Counted from the stretch's first letter, positions 45,316 through 54,816 are shown. The stretch is DNA of 64,000 nucleotides from Nitrospirota bacterium (GCA_023229435.1 JALNZF010000009.1:1-64000); one strand, 5' to 3'. Made by a program: numbers and translations. The notes: generated by a model from the letters alone, not told the origin.

Positions 45316-46284
45316 TCACACCACCCCCGCCTTCAGCAGATCGTGGAGATGGATAACTCCCTCAGGCACTTCATTCCGGTCTGCAACGATGAGACAGGTA
45401 ATGGAGTTTTTCTCCATAATGGACACAGCCTCTGCCGCAAGGGAATCTTTATTGGCTACCTTCGGATTTTTCGTCATGATGTCCTTTGCTTCTTTTTTGA
45501 GAAGATTCTCACCCGATTTTTCGGTTTTTTCCATCCAGCGCCTGAGATCGCCGTCAGAAATAATGCCGACCAGTTTCCCTGCTGCGTTCACGACAGCGGT
45601 GACCCCCATCTTCTTTGAGGATATTTCATAGATCGCATCCTTGATCAGTGTCCCTTCGGAGACCACGGGGACGGCTTCTTCCGTATGCATCAGATCGCGT
45701 ACACGGAGCAAAAGCTTCTTGCCAAGTGCGCCTCCGGGATGGAAACAGGCAAAATCTTCTTCCTTGAATCCACGCTGGTCCAACAGCACAACGGCAAGGG
45801 CGTCTCCCATGGCGAGCGCCGCTGTGGTGCTTGCCGTCGGAACAAGTCCGAGCGGACAGGCCTCCTCCTTCACGCTGACATCGATCACCACATCGCTGTT
45901 CTTCGCAAGTGTAGACTCCGGATTCCCCGTGAGCGCGATGATGCCGATCCCGAGCCGCTTGAGCGACGGCAGCATCCTTGAGAGTTCATCGGTCTCGCCG
46001 CTGTTGGAGAGCGCTATCACCGTGTCCCCTCTCATGACCATCCCGAGGTCTCCGTGGATGCCCTCGGCCGGATGCAGGAAGAGCGCGGGTGTGCCGGTGG
46101 AAGCAAGCGTGGCAGCGATCTTCTTGCCGATGAGGCCGGACTTACCCATGCCGGTTACGACCACGCGGCCTTCGCAGTTCAGGATCATTGTTACGGCCTG
46201 TTCGAATCGTCCGTCAATGCGGTCAATAAGCGACGCAATAGCCCCGGCTTCTATTTTCAGAACCTTTTTCGCCCGTTCTATCAT
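45316..46284 (-). CDS. kdsD: Arabinose-5-phosphate isomerase
   Basis: 322 residues. SIS domain with GMGKSGLIGKKIA (about 45-57) and LSNSGETDEL, then two CBS domains (about 205-320). Makes arabinose 5-phosphate for Kdo synthesis. Start overlaps the kdsA stop by 4 nt (ATGA). The 78-nt gap to kdsC contains CTGAACTATGAACT, a heptad-like sequence. Confidence 0.94.
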   Translation of the reverse strand: MIERAKKVLKIEAGAIASLIDRIDGRFEQAVTMILNCEGRVVVTGMGKSGLIGKKIAATLASTGTPALFLHPAEGIHGDLGMVMRGDTVIALSNSGETDELSRMLPSLKRLGIGIIALTGNPESTLAKNSDVVIDVSVKEEACPLGLVPTASTTAALAMGDALAVVLLDQRGFKEEDFACFHPGGALGKKLLLRVRDLMHTEEAVPVVSEGTLIKDAIYEISSKKMGVTAVVNAAGKLVGIISDGDLRRWMEKTEKSGENLLKKEAKDIMTKNPKVANKDSLAAEAVSIMEKNSITCLIVADRNEVPEGVIHLHDLLKAGVV

Positions 46285-47102
46285 TGTTTTATGATCCTAT
46301 CGATCTCCCGGACCTGCTTGAGCAACGCGGGAAGTTCGTCCAGGCTCAGCATGTTCGGCCCGTCACAAAGCGCTTTGTCGGGGCAGGCATGCACTTCCAT
46401 GAACAAGGCGTCAATGCCGGCCGCTGCTGCGGCCCTCGCGAGATGGGGAACGAACTTCCGGTCTCCTGATGATGCGGTCCCCCCCGCTCCCGGCAACTGC
46501 ACCGAGTGGGTCGCGTCGAATACCACGGGGTAACCCAACTCCCGTATGATCGGCAGTGAACGCATGTCCGCAACAAGGTTATTATACCCGAACGATACCC
46601 CGCGTTCGGTTATGATGATCTTGTCGTTGCCCGTGGAAGCCGCCTTCTCAGCCGCATTCTTGATGTCCCAGGGCGCCAGAAACTGCCCCTTTTTGATGTT
46701 TACCACCCTGTTGGTCTTTGCGACGTCCATGACAAAATCGGTCTGTCTGCACAGAAAAGCGGGCACCTGAATGATATCCAGGACCTCGGCAGCCGGCCCG
46801 ATTTCCTCAAATCGGTGAACGTCCGAGAGGAGCGGCAGGCGCAGTTCCCTGCCGACGCGAGAGAGTATCCGGAGACCTTCCTTCATCCCCGGCCCCCGAA
46901 AGGACTTCGCCGAACTGCGGTTCGCCTTGTCGAAGGATGATTTGAAAATAAATGGAATGCCGAGGTCCCCGGTTATCTCTTTGAGCCGTGCGGCGGCTTC
47001 GAGAGTCGAACCCTCCGACTCGATCACACACGGACCCGCGATCAGGACAAAAGGGTTTTGTCCACCGATGCGGATGTCCTTTATCGATAGTTCACGGGTC
47101 AC
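46281..47102 (-). CDS. kdsA: 3-deoxy-8-phosphooctulonate synthase
   Basis: 273 residues, (beta/alpha)8 barrel. Condenses arabinose 5-phosphate with phosphoenolpyruvate. Motifs IAGPCVIES, KSSFDKANRSS and HEANGFTPS-type loops replaced by FDATHSVQLPG. GTG start at 47102 overlaps the pyrG stop (GTGA). Next enzyme in the same operon is kdsD. Confidence 0.95.
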   Translation of the reverse strand: MTRELSIKDIRIGGQNPFVLIAGPCVIESEGSTLEAAARLKEITGDLGIPFIFKSSFDKANRSSAKSFRGPGMKEGLRILSRVGRELRLPLLSDVHRFEEIGPAAEVLDIIQVPAFLCRQTDFVMDVAKTNRVVNIKKGQFLAPWDIKNAAEKAASTGNDKIIITERGVSFGYNNLVADMRSLPIIRELGYPVVFDATHSVQLPGAGGTASSGDRKFVPHLARAAAAAGIDALFMEVHACPDKALCDGPNMLSLDELPALLKQVREIDRIIKQ

Positions 47103-48760
47103 GGTTTCTTCCCCTGCTCCCGCTGTTTCAACGCAGCGGCAATGAAGGACGTAAAGAGCGGGTGCGGTTTGCGCGGTGTCGATTTAAACTCCGGGTGGAA
47201 CTGGCACCCGAGGAACCAGGGGTGATTCTTCAGTTCCACGATCTCGACCAGTTCATTGTCAGGAGAGATCCCGCTGATCACGAGCCCTGCGGCTTTCAAT
47301 ACGTCCCGATAGCTGTTGTTGAATTCATAGCGGTGGCGATGGCGCTCGAAGATATCATCCATTCCGTAGGCCTGGTGTGCCAGCGTCCCCTTCTCTATCT
47401 TGCAGGGGTAGGCTCCCAAACGCATGCTGCCGCCCTTGTCGCTCGTAAGGTCCCGCTTCTGCATGGACTGGCTCCGATAATCGTACCAGTGTTCGAGCAG
47501 GTAGATAACGGGGTGGGCCGTTTTTTGGTCGAATTCCGAGCTGTTCGCGTCCCGGATGTCGGCCAGATCACGTGCGATCTCGATCACGGCGCACTGCATA
47601 CCGAGACAAATTCCGAAGTAGGGTATGTTTCCCTCCCGCGCGAATTTTACGGCTTCTATCTTTCCTTCCACCCCGCGGATGCCGAATCCTCCCGGAACAA
47701 GGATCCCGTCCATGCCCTTGAGCACTTCCTGCGCGCCCTTGTTTTCAATGTCTTCCGAATCCATCCAACTGATGAACACTTTCGCGTCATTGGCGATCCC
47801 GCCGTGAGTAAGCGCTTCGCACAGGCTCTTGTACGCTTCCTTGAGTTCTATATATTTACCGACCAGGGCGATCGTAACGTTTCTCGCCGGATGCTTGGCT
47901 TTCCGAACGATCGTTTCCCACGCGGTGAGGTCGTTGCTCGGGACCGTGAGCTCGAGCGCTTCGAGGATCCGGTCGTCAAGTCCCTCGGCATGCAGCTTCA
48001 AAGGGACCTCGTAGATCGATTGTACGTCCTGCGCGGAAATAACGCAATTTTCCTCCACATTGCAGAACAGTGCGATCTTCTTCTTCATGTCGTTTGGAAT
48101 GAGGCGATCGCTGCGGCACAGGAGAATATTGGGCTGGATACCGATGGACAGAAGCTCCTTCACGCTATGCTGCGTGGGTTTTGATTTAAGCTCATCCGCA
48201 GCCTGGATGAACGGCACGAGGGTCAGGTGAATATAGAGCACATTCTGCCTGCCGAGGTCGTATCTGAGCTGCCGGATGGCTTCGAGGAACGGGAGACTCT
48301 CGATATCGCCGATGGTGCCGCCGATCTCCACAATGACGACGTCTTCATCGTCCGCAAGGTCCGTTATCGCGCGTTTGATCTCATTGGTGATGTGCGGCAC
48401 GACCTGGACCGTGCCCCCGAGATAGTCACCTCGCCGTTCCTTGGTGATCACATTGTTGTAGATCCTGCCGGAGGTGAAGTTGTTCTTCTGACCCGTGTTG
48501 ACATTGGTATACCGCTCATAGTGGCCGAGATCAAGGTCCGTCTCCGCTCCGTCATCGGTCACATACACCTCTCCGTGCTGGTAGGGGCTCATGGTGCCGG
48601 GGTCGACGTTGATATAGGGATCGAGCTTCAAAAACGTGACCTTCAGCCCCCGCGCCTCGAGGAGGGCCCCGATCGATGCGGCAGCGAGGCCTTTGCCCAG
48701 CGATGAGACCACGCCACCGGTAACGAAAATGTATTTTGTCGGCGTCTTTTTCTTGTCCAT
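47099..48760 (-). CDS. pyrG: CTP synthase
   Basis: 553 residues. Amination of UTP to CTP with glutamine. N-terminal synthetase (YIFVTGGVVSSLGKG) and C-terminal glutamine amidotransferase with GICLGMQ and QFHPEF. Start is ATG 48760, giving MDKKKTPTKYIF; a TTG at 48772 overlaps the kdsB stop. Its position between kdsB and kdsA supplies the CTP used by KdsB. Confidence 0.96.
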   Translation of the reverse strand: MDKKKTPTKYIFVTGGVVSSLGKGLAAASIGALLEARGLKVTFLKLDPYINVDPGTMSPYQHGEVYVTDDGAETDLDLGHYERYTNVNTGQKNNFTSGRIYNNVITKERRGDYLGGTVQVVPHITNEIKRAITDLADDEDVVIVEIGGTIGDIESLPFLEAIRQLRYDLGRQNVLYIHLTLVPFIQAADELKSKPTQHSVKELLSIGIQPNILLCRSDRLIPNDMKKKIALFCNVEENCVISAQDVQSIYEVPLKLHAEGLDDRILEALELTVPSNDLTAWETIVRKAKHPARNVTIALVGKYIELKEAYKSLCEALTHGGIANDAKVFISWMDSEDIENKGAQEVLKGMDGILVPGGFGIRGVEGKIEAVKFAREGNIPYFGICLGMQCAVIEIARDLADIRDANSSEFDQKTAHPVIYLLEHWYDYRSQSMQKRDLTSDKGGSMRLGAYPCKIEKGTLAHQAYGMDDIFERHRHRYEFNNSYRDVLKAAGLVISGISPDNELVEIVELKNHPWFLGCQFHPEFKSTPRKPHPLFTSFIAAALKQREQGKKP

Positions 48761-48768
48761 TCCTGTTC

Positions 48769-49542
48769 TCAACTTTCTTCGAGCCTTTTCAATATTTTAC
48801 CCAAATCATCGGGGATGTCAACACCAAACGATTCATAACGGGTTATTACAACCTTTATTCTGTGGCCATTCTCCAGCGCGCGAAGCTGCTCGAGCTTTTC
48901 CACGGCTTCGAGCGGGGTCCGGGGTATGTTCGCGTAGTCGAGGAGAAAATCCCTGCGGTACACATAGAGCCCGATGTGCTTGTACAGGGGGCCTTCAAGG
49001 GATAATTCCTTCCATGAGCTTTTGCCGGCCCAGGCGTCGCGGTCCCAGGGAATGGGCGCGCGGGAAAAATAGAGCGCAAAACCGTTTTTGTCGAAGACCA
49101 CCTTGACCACATTCGGGTCAAAGGCCTCTTCACGGTCCTCGATCTTTTTGCAAAGCGTTCCCATCGGAATGGATGCGTTCTGCACCAGCGGCGAAATAGC
49201 CTCATCGATCATCTCGGGCCGGATCAGGGGTTCGTCCCCCTGCACGTTGACCACGATAGCGCAGTCAAGAGACTTAGCGACTTCAGCGATCCGGTCCGTG
49301 CCCGTGGCATGATGAGGTGATGTCATCATCGCCTCGCCGCCGAACGACTTCACGGCACTGAGAATGCGCTCATCATCGGTTGCCACAATGACCCGATGGA
49401 TCAGCTTTGAAAGCCTGGTGCGTTCATAGACCCACTGGATCATGGGCTTTCCTTTGATGTCGGCAAGGGCCTTGCCCGGGAAGCGAGTTGAGCCGTAGCG
49501 GGCGGGGATGACTGCGATGATCGAATCCTTTTCATTTTTCAT
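48769..49542 (-). CDS. kdsB: 3-deoxy-manno-octulosonate cytidylyltransferase
   Basis: 257 residues from ATG 49542. Activates Kdo as CMP-Kdo. Motifs VIPARYGSTRFPGKAL, NVQGDEPLI and HIGLYVYRRDFL. Upstream in-frame extension to 49698 overlaps the next gene and is not supported. No clear ribosome site. CTP source pyrG is next downstream. Confidence 0.93.
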   Translation of the reverse strand: MKNEKDSIIAVIPARYGSTRFPGKALADIKGKPMIQWVYERTRLSKLIHRVIVATDDERILSAVKSFGGEAMMTSPHHATGTDRIAEVAKSLDCAIVVNVQGDEPLIRPEMIDEAISPLVQNASIPMGTLCKKIEDREEAFDPNVVKVVFDKNGFALYFSRAPIPWDRDAWAGKSSWKELSLEGPLYKHIGLYVYRRDFLLDYANIPRTPLEAVEKLEQLRALENGHRIKVVITRYESFGVDIPDDLGKILKRLEES

Positions 49543-49591
49543 AAGCTGCAACTCGTCGATAATTTGGAGATTGACGATAGGAACCTGTAGG

Positions 49592-50536
49592 TTATTTGGT
49601 AATAGAGCCGACCAATTCCTTCTTGAAATACTCAATGGTCCTCTTGAGCCCTTCGTCCACCGAGACCTTGGGCTTCCATCCGAGTTTCTCCCCTGCAAGG
49701 GTAATATCAGGCATCCGCTGCGAGGGATCGTCGGAGGGAAGAGGCTTGAACGATATTTTCGATTTTGAACCGGTCATGGCAATGATCTTCTTCGCGAAGT
49801 CCAGGATCGTGTATTCATCCGGATTCCCGATGTTCACGGGGCCGGTGAAGTTCTCACTGTTCATCAGCTTCACCATGCCGTCGATGAGATCGTCCACATA
49901 GCAAAAGGAACGGGTCTGTGAGCCTTTGCCGTAAACGGTGATGTCCTCTCCCCTGAGCGCCTGGACGATGAAGTTGCTCACCACCCGGCCGTCGTCAGCC
50001 AGCATCCGGGGTCCGTAGGTGTTGAAGATGCGCATGATCTTGATGTCCACGCGGTTCTGGCGATGGTAGTCCATCATCAGGGTCTCGGCTGCGCGCTTTC
50101 CCTCATCATAGCAGCTCCGGATGCCGATGGGGTTCACGTTTCCCCAGTAGTCCTCTTTTTGCGGATGCATTGCGGGATCGCCGTAGACTTCCGATGTGGA
50201 CGCCAGGAGCATTCTCGCATTGACCCGCTTTGCGATGCCGAGCATGTTGAGCGTGCCTAATATATTGGTCTTGATGGTCTTAACCGGATTGTGCTGATAG
50301 TGGATAGGCGAAGCAGGACATGCCAGATGATAGATCCTGTCCACCTCCAGCAGAATGGGAAGAACAATGTCGTGCCGTACCAGCTCGAACGCGGGATTGC
50401 GCATAAACTCCGCAACGTTCGTCTTTCTGCCGGTAAAATAATTATCCAGACAAAGCACTTCATGTCCGTCTCTCAGCAGTCGTTCGCACAGGTGTGATCC
50501 TAAAAAGCCAGCACCGCCGGTTACCAGTATTCGCAT
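49592..50536 (-). CDS. UDP-glucuronate decarboxylase (UDP-xylose synthase) type SDR
   Basis: 314 residues. Rossmann motif GGAGFLGSHLCERL, active-site YDEGKRAAE (YxxxK), and NTYGPRM. The family makes UDP-xylose from UDP-glucuronate. It follows ugd, which makes UDP-glucuronate, so a two-step pathway from UDP-glucose is inferred. ATG preceded by AAGGAG. Confidence 0.9.
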   Translation of the reverse strand: MRILVTGGAGFLGSHLCERLLRDGHEVLCLDNYFTGRKTNVAEFMRNPAFELVRHDIVLPILLEVDRIYHLACPASPIHYQHNPVKTIKTNILGTLNMLGIAKRVNARMLLASTSEVYGDPAMHPQKEDYWGNVNPIGIRSCYDEGKRAAETLMMDYHRQNRVDIKIMRIFNTYGPRMLADDGRVVSNFIVQALRGEDITVYGKGSQTRSFCYVDDLIDGMVKLMNSENFTGPVNIGNPDEYTILDFAKKIIAMTGSKSKISFKPLPSDDPSQRMPDITLAGEKLGWKPKVSVDEGLKRTIEYFKKELVGSITK

Positions 50537-50559
50537 GGTGTCTCCTTATTAGATAAATG

Positions 50560-50649
50560 AATGAGGAGAGATGATGGACGACCGCTCGCTTCGCTCGCTA
50601 GGACGATGGACGCTATTTTAATCGTCCCTCGTCTCTCGTCCTTCTTCCC
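50560..50649. repeat. Heptad-type intergenic repeat (TCGTCYY)
   Basis: Units TCGTCCC, TCGTCTC, TCGTCCT at 50622-50642 repeat with a 7-bp period, facing GAGGAGAGATGATGGACGA at 50562-50580. It lies between ugd and the decarboxylase gene. Confidence 0.65.
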
Positions 50650-50665
50650 TCACCGTTGCGCCGTC

Positions 50666-52000
50666 TTATCGTCTCCCGATCCCATAATACGTAAACCCCA
50701 TCTTCCGGAGCTCTGCCTTATTATAGATGTTCCTGCCGTCGAAAATGAGCGGCTTCTTCAAGAGCTTTTTTATCTTCTTGAAATCCGGTGTCCGGAACTC
50801 GCTCCATTCGGTCACGACAGCAAGCGCATCCGCACCCCGGAGCATTTCATAGTCGTCCTCACTGAACTGGACCCTTTTCTTGAAGATCTTGCGCGCCTCG
50901 TTCATTGCCACGGGATCATGCGCCTTGATTGCGGCGCCGGCACGCAGAAGACTATTGATGATGACGATGGAAGGCGCCTCGCGCATATCGTCCGTGCGCG
51001 GTTTGAACGCAAGACCCCAGAGTGCGATAGTCTTTCCTGAGAGTGGTTTGGTGGTTTTGACGCTTTTCTTCGCACTCATCGCCGCAAAGTGCGCGATGAT
51101 CATCTTTGACAACAGCGATTTCTGATGGTCATTCACTGCTTCGACCGCTCTCAGTACCTTTGCTTCGACACCATGGTCCCGGGCAGTCTGGACCAGTGCC
51201 TTCACATCCTTGGGGAAACATGATCCGCCATATCCCACTCCCGGGAACATGAATTCAAACCCGATGCGCTTGTCATAGCCCATGCCCTTGCGCACGCTGT
51301 CGATATCGGCCCCCAAACTTGCACAGATGATCGCCATCTCATTGATAAACGATATTTTGGTCGCGAGCATTGCATTTGACGCATACTTGGTCATTTCCGC
51401 GCTCCTGATATCCATGACGAGCGTGCGGTCTCCTTTACGGATGAATGGCGCATACAGATCTTGCATAATCTCCATCGCTCGCGCACTATCGGCGCCGATC
51501 ACAATACGGTCAGGCTTCATGAAATCTTCGATCGCAGAGCCTTCCTTTAAAAACTCGGGATTAGATACAACGTCGAACGTATGCGCAGTTTTATCCGCCA
51601 CCGCGGCTTTGACCTTTTCAGCCGTGCCGACCGGCACCGTGCTCTTGTTGATGATAACCTTGTAGCTGTTCATGTACTTGCCGATCTGACGGGCCGCAGC
51701 AAGCACATACTTGAGGTCGGCGGATCCGTCTTCCCCCGGAGGCGTGCCCACGGCAATGAAGATGATGTCGGATTTTTTGACCGCCTTGGACATGTCCACG
51801 GTAAAGGTCAAGCGGTCGTGGGCCACGTTCCGCTCGATAAGCTCTTCCAGTCCCGGTTCGTAGATGGGTACCTTGCCGGAATCGAGCATCGCGATCTTCC
51901 GTTCATCAATGTCCATGCAGATGACATCGTTACCGCTTTCAGCAAGACAGGTGCCGGTGACCAGACCCACATAACCGGTTCCGATTACTGCTATTTTCAT
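50666..52000 (-). CDS. ugd: UDP-glucose 6-dehydrogenase
   Basis: 444 residues. NAD+-dependent oxidation to UDP-glucuronate. GTGYVGLVTGTCLAESG at the N-terminus, catalytic Cys in GVGYGGSCFPKD, and the C-terminal WGLAFKPRTDD motif. The inferred product feeds the decarboxylase just downstream. Confidence 0.95.
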   Translation of the reverse strand: MKIAVIGTGYVGLVTGTCLAESGNDVICMDIDERKIAMLDSGKVPIYEPGLEELIERNVAHDRLTFTVDMSKAVKKSDIIFIAVGTPPGEDGSADLKYVLAAARQIGKYMNSYKVIINKSTVPVGTAEKVKAAVADKTAHTFDVVSNPEFLKEGSAIEDFMKPDRIVIGADSARAMEIMQDLYAPFIRKGDRTLVMDIRSAEMTKYASNAMLATKISFINEMAIICASLGADIDSVRKGMGYDKRIGFEFMFPGVGYGGSCFPKDVKALVQTARDHGVEAKVLRAVEAVNDHQKSLLSKMIIAHFAAMSAKKSVKTTKPLSGKTIALWGLAFKPRTDDMREAPSIVIINSLLRAGAAIKAHDPVAMNEARKIFKKRVQFSEDDYEMLRGADALAVVTEWSEFRTPDFKKIKKLLKKPLIFDGRNIYNKAELRKMGFTYYGIGRR

Positions 52001-52024
52001 GGACGTCCTTTCTTTGTTTCAGGG

Positions 52025-52086
52025 TTCAACGTTCACGGTTCAAGGTTGAGCATTTAGCGCTGGGCTGTTTAACCCTGAACGTTGAA
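52025..52086. repeat. Heptad-type inverted repeat (GTTCAAC family)
   Basis: Left arm 52025-52040 and right arm 52071-52086 pair at 15 of 16 positions (TTCAACGTTCACGGTT). Left side is built of heptamers GTTCAAC, GTTCACG, GTTCAAG, GTTGAGC. Intergenic, between rfbB and ugd. Confidence 0.75.
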
Positions 52087-52106
52087 TAGTGAACCATGGA
52101 TCGACT

Positions 52107-53252
52107 TCATAACCTAGACGAATAGTTTTTCTCGATCCACTTCGTGTACTCTCCGCTCCTGACACTCTTTACCCAGTCGGTGTTGTTAAGGTACCAGGAG
52201 ATCGTGTCCTTTAAACCGTTTTCGAAATTATGCCGTTGCGTCCACCCGAGCTCGTTCTTGATCTTGTCGCAGTTGATCGCATAGCGCCGGTCATGTCCCG
52301 GCCGATCGGGGACAAAGGTGATGAGGTCCCTGTAAGTTCGGAGTTTGGAGTTCGGAGTTCGGAATACTGAGTTGTCCCTGAAGGGAGAGAGGCCCTCAAG
52401 CACCTCGCAGATGGTGTTTACGACCTCAAGGTTCTGCTTTTCACATTCACCGCCGATATTGTAGGTTTCACCTGCGATCCCTTTATTCAGGATCGCCCAT
52501 ATCGCTTCACAATGGTCTTCAACATAAAGCCAGTCCCGTACGTTTTTCCCGTCCCCGTAGACGGGCAACGGCTTCCTTTCGAGTGCGTTCAGGATGATGA
52601 GCGGGATCAGTTTTTCGGGGAAATGATAGGGGCCATAATTATTGGAGCAGTTGGAGATGGTAACCGGCAGACCATAGGTGTGGTAATACGCCCTCACCAG
52701 GTGGTCCGAGGCGGCCTTGGACGCCGAGTAAGGACTTCTGGGGTCATATGATGTCGTTTCAAAGAAGGCCCCTGTGTCGCCGAGAGAACCATACACCTCA
52801 TCGGTGCTGATATGGTGAAAGCGCACATCCGATCTTCCTGTCCAAAGCTGACGACTTGCCTCGAGCAGGTTGAATGTTCCGTTGATGTTTGTTTCAACAA
52901 ACTCTTTGGGTCCGAAGATGGACCGGTCAACATGGCTTTCGGCGGCGAAATGGACAATGCTGTTTATTTTGAATTTCGTGACGACCTGTTTGACCTTTTC
53001 GTAATCCAGGATATCGCCGCGTTCGAAAAAATAGTTTTCCCCGCCGAATTTATTTTCAATGTCAGTCAGATTCAGAAGGTTCCCGGCATAGGTAAGCTTG
53101 TCGTAATTGACGATCGTGCCCTTGAAATCCGTTTTATCCAAAACATACCTGATAAAATTGGACCCGATAAAGCCGGCTCCGCCGGTTACCAGGATATTTG
53201 CTGTTCCCGGGACCAGGTCTTGTTCCGATTTTGTGCTCTTGCTGTTATTCAT
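52107..53252 (-). CDS. rfbB: dTDP-glucose 4,6-dehydratase
   Basis: 381 residues from ATG 53252 (MNNSKSTKSEQ). SDR dehydratase with GGAGFIGSNFIRYV, STDEVYGSLGD, YSASKAASDHLV. Oxidises/dehydrates dTDP-glucose for rhamnose. The C-terminal part contains an inserted VFRTPNSKLRT segment coded by four 7-bp CCGAACT-type units (52335-52362) just before RDLITFVPDRPGHDRRYAI. Start overlaps the rfbD stop by 8 nt. Confidence 0.92.
   Translation of the reverse strand: MNNSKSTKSEQDLVPGTANILVTGGAGFIGSNFIRYVLDKTDFKGTIVNYDKLTYAGNLLNLTDIENKFGGENYFFERGDILDYEKVKQVVTKFKINSIVHFAAESHVDRSIFGPKEFVETNINGTFNLLEASRQLWTGRSDVRFHHISTDEVYGSLGDTGAFFETTSYDPRSPYSASKAASDHLVRAYYHTYGLPVTISNCSNNYGPYHFPEKLIPLIILNALERKPLPVYGDGKNVRDWLYVEDHCEAIWAILNKGIAGETYNIGGECEKQNLEVVNTICEVLEGLSPFRDNSVFRTPNSKLRTYRDLITFVPDRPGHDRRYAINCDKIKNELGWTQRHNFENGLKDTISWYLNNTDWVKSVRSGEYTKWIEKNYSSRL
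52335..52362. repeat. In-gene heptanucleotide repeat within rfbB
   Basis: AGTTCGG, AGTTTGG, AGTTCGG, AGTTCGG in tandem (plus strand). In frame in rfbB on the minus strand. The same type of heptamer appears in intergenic repeats elsewhere. Confidence 0.8.
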
Positions 53253-54102
53253 GAACCGATGCGCTTTCTCGTAAGAATGAACGGACTGTTTCTTCCCAGG
53301 ATGGGATAGCAACATTAAGATGGTTTGCAAGCTTGCTGTTGCTCATGGCCGAAAACTTCGGCCGTTGTGCGGGAAGATTGAATGAATCCATGGCCACGGG
53401 CCTGATGAATTTATCCACGCCGATCGTGCTCAAGATCAGCCGTGCCCATTCATACCGTGAGCAGAAACCGCTGTTCGTCAGATGGTATCGACCGGTCATG
53501 CCCTGCCCGATCGCTTTGAGCGTAATATCCACCACCGTACCGGTATAGGTGGGCACCGAGAACTCATCACAGGCGATCTTCAGATATTCGTTGTTCTTGG
53601 CCCATTCAATAAGTTTATATATGAAATTCTGTTTCCCGGCGCCGAAAACCCAGCTCAGCCTGAGGACCAGGCATTGGTCCAGTTCTTCCAAAACAGAAAG
53701 TTCCCCGGCAAGCTTGCTTTTGCCATATTCATTCAGCGGATTCACCGGGTCGCTCTCAAGGTACAAGCCGCTCTCCTTGGTTCCGTCGAAGACATAGTCC
53801 GATCCGAAATGCACCAGGATCGCTTTCTGTGATGCGGCAGCTTGAGCGAGGTTTTTCGGGCCTGTTGCGTTTACCGCGAATACCCTATCCCCGTCCTGCT
53901 CCGCTTTGTCAACGAGGTTGTAGGCAGCGCAGTTGATGATGACATCGGGTTTCAGTGTTGCAACGACATTTGCAATGACCTTCTGGTTCGTGATGTCAAG
54001 CTGAGACTCATCAGGAGCGCTGAAGTCTATCGATCGTTCTTCAAACCGCTTAATGAAGGCCTGCGCCAGTTGTCCGTTTTTACCGGTGATGAGATATTTC
54101 AT
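53245..54102 (-). CDS. rfbD: dTDP-4-dehydrorhamnose reductase
   Basis: 285 residues. Last step of dTDP-rhamnose synthesis. GKNGQLAQAFIKRF nucleotide site, FGSDYVFDGT, and NEYGKSKLAGE (YxxxK). Overlaps the downstream rfbB start by 8 nt. Upstream gap to rfbC (54103-54261) holds an inverted repeat. Confidence 0.94.
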   Translation of the reverse strand: MKYLITGKNGQLAQAFIKRFEERSIDFSAPDESQLDITNQKVIANVVATLKPDVIINCAAYNLVDKAEQDGDRVFAVNATGPKNLAQAAASQKAILVHFGSDYVFDGTKESGLYLESDPVNPLNEYGKSKLAGELSVLEELDQCLVLRLSWVFGAGKQNFIYKLIEWAKNNEYLKIACDEFSVPTYTGTVVDITLKAIGQGMTGRYHLTNSGFCSRYEWARLILSTIGVDKFIRPVAMDSFNLPAQRPKFSAMSNSKLANHLNVAIPSWEETVRSFLRESASVHE

Positions 54103-54150
54103 GGGGACCGATTATATCCTGACCCGGACAAGCCGGAACCAAAAGGGCGT

Positions 54151-54254
54151 CTCTCGCAGAGCACGCGGAGGACGCAGAGTAAAATCAAACCGGTGAGTCA
54201 TTTTTTACGAGAGCATTTATTAGCTTTCCTCTGCGAACTCTGCGTCTCTGCGAG
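54151..54254. repeat. Inverted repeat of CGCAGAG type
   Basis: Left arm 54151-54179 and right arm 54228-54254 (CCTCTGCGAACTCTGCGTCTCTGCG type) are inverted. It separates rfbC from rfbD. Confidence 0.65.
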
Positions 54255-54261
54255 AATATAT

Positions 54262-54816
54262 TTAGTAACTAAAATTATTGTCGGCTTCCCGTAGATGCGG
54301 ATGGACCCTGTCCTTACCGGACAAGACCGGACCTTTGAGCGGCCAGGAAATGTTGATGTCCGGGTCGTTCCAGATGATCCCGCGGTCTTCAGCCGGCGAA
54401 TATTCATTCGTGCACTTGTACATCACATCCGCGGTGTCGCTTAAGACCTGAAAACCGTGGGCGAACCCCGGCGGTACATAGAGCATCAATCGGTTCTCCG
54501 CCGAAAGTTCGACACCCATCCATTTCCCATAGAAAGGGGAGCCTTTCCGGATGTCCACGGCAACGTCGTATATCCTGCCCTGCATACACATGACCAGCTT
54601 GCCCTGGGCCTTGGGGGTCTTCTGGTAGTGCAGTCCTCTGAGCACCCCTTTTGCTGATCTCGAATAGTTGTCCTGTACCAGATGCCCTTCAATGCCCCCG
54701 AGCGTAAAATCCGAGTGTTTATACAGTTCAAAGAAGAAGCCCCGGTCATCTCCGAAGACCTGGGGTTGGACCAGCACGAGGCCGGGTATCTCAAACGATT
54801 TGAACTCAAAGGGCAT
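54262..54816 (-). CDS. rfbC: dTDP-4-dehydrorhamnose 3,5-epimerase
   Basis: 184 residues from ATG 54816. Cupin fold with FGDDRGFFFELY, RGLHYQ catalytic region and VPPGFAHGFQVL. The ATG lies 11 nt before the rfbA stop, so the pair is translationally coupled. Upstream in-frame codons to 55035 lie inside rfbA. Confidence 0.93.
   Translation of the reverse strand: MPFEFKSFEIPGLVLVQPQVFGDDRGFFFELYKHSDFTLGGIEGHLVQDNYSRSAKGVLRGLHYQKTPKAQGKLVMCMQGRIYDVAVDIRKGSPFYGKWMGVELSAENRLMLYVPPGFAHGFQVLSDTADVMYKCTNEYSPAEDRGIIWNDPDINISWPLKGPVLSGKDRVHPHLREADNNFSY

Noticed and set aside
46988..48184. Plus-strand open frame opposite pyrG
   Set aside because: Antisense of CTP synthase; no initiation site.
49543..49698. 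N-terminal extension of KdsB
   Set aside because: The extra residues overlap the decarboxylase gene in another frame and do not resemble KdsB.
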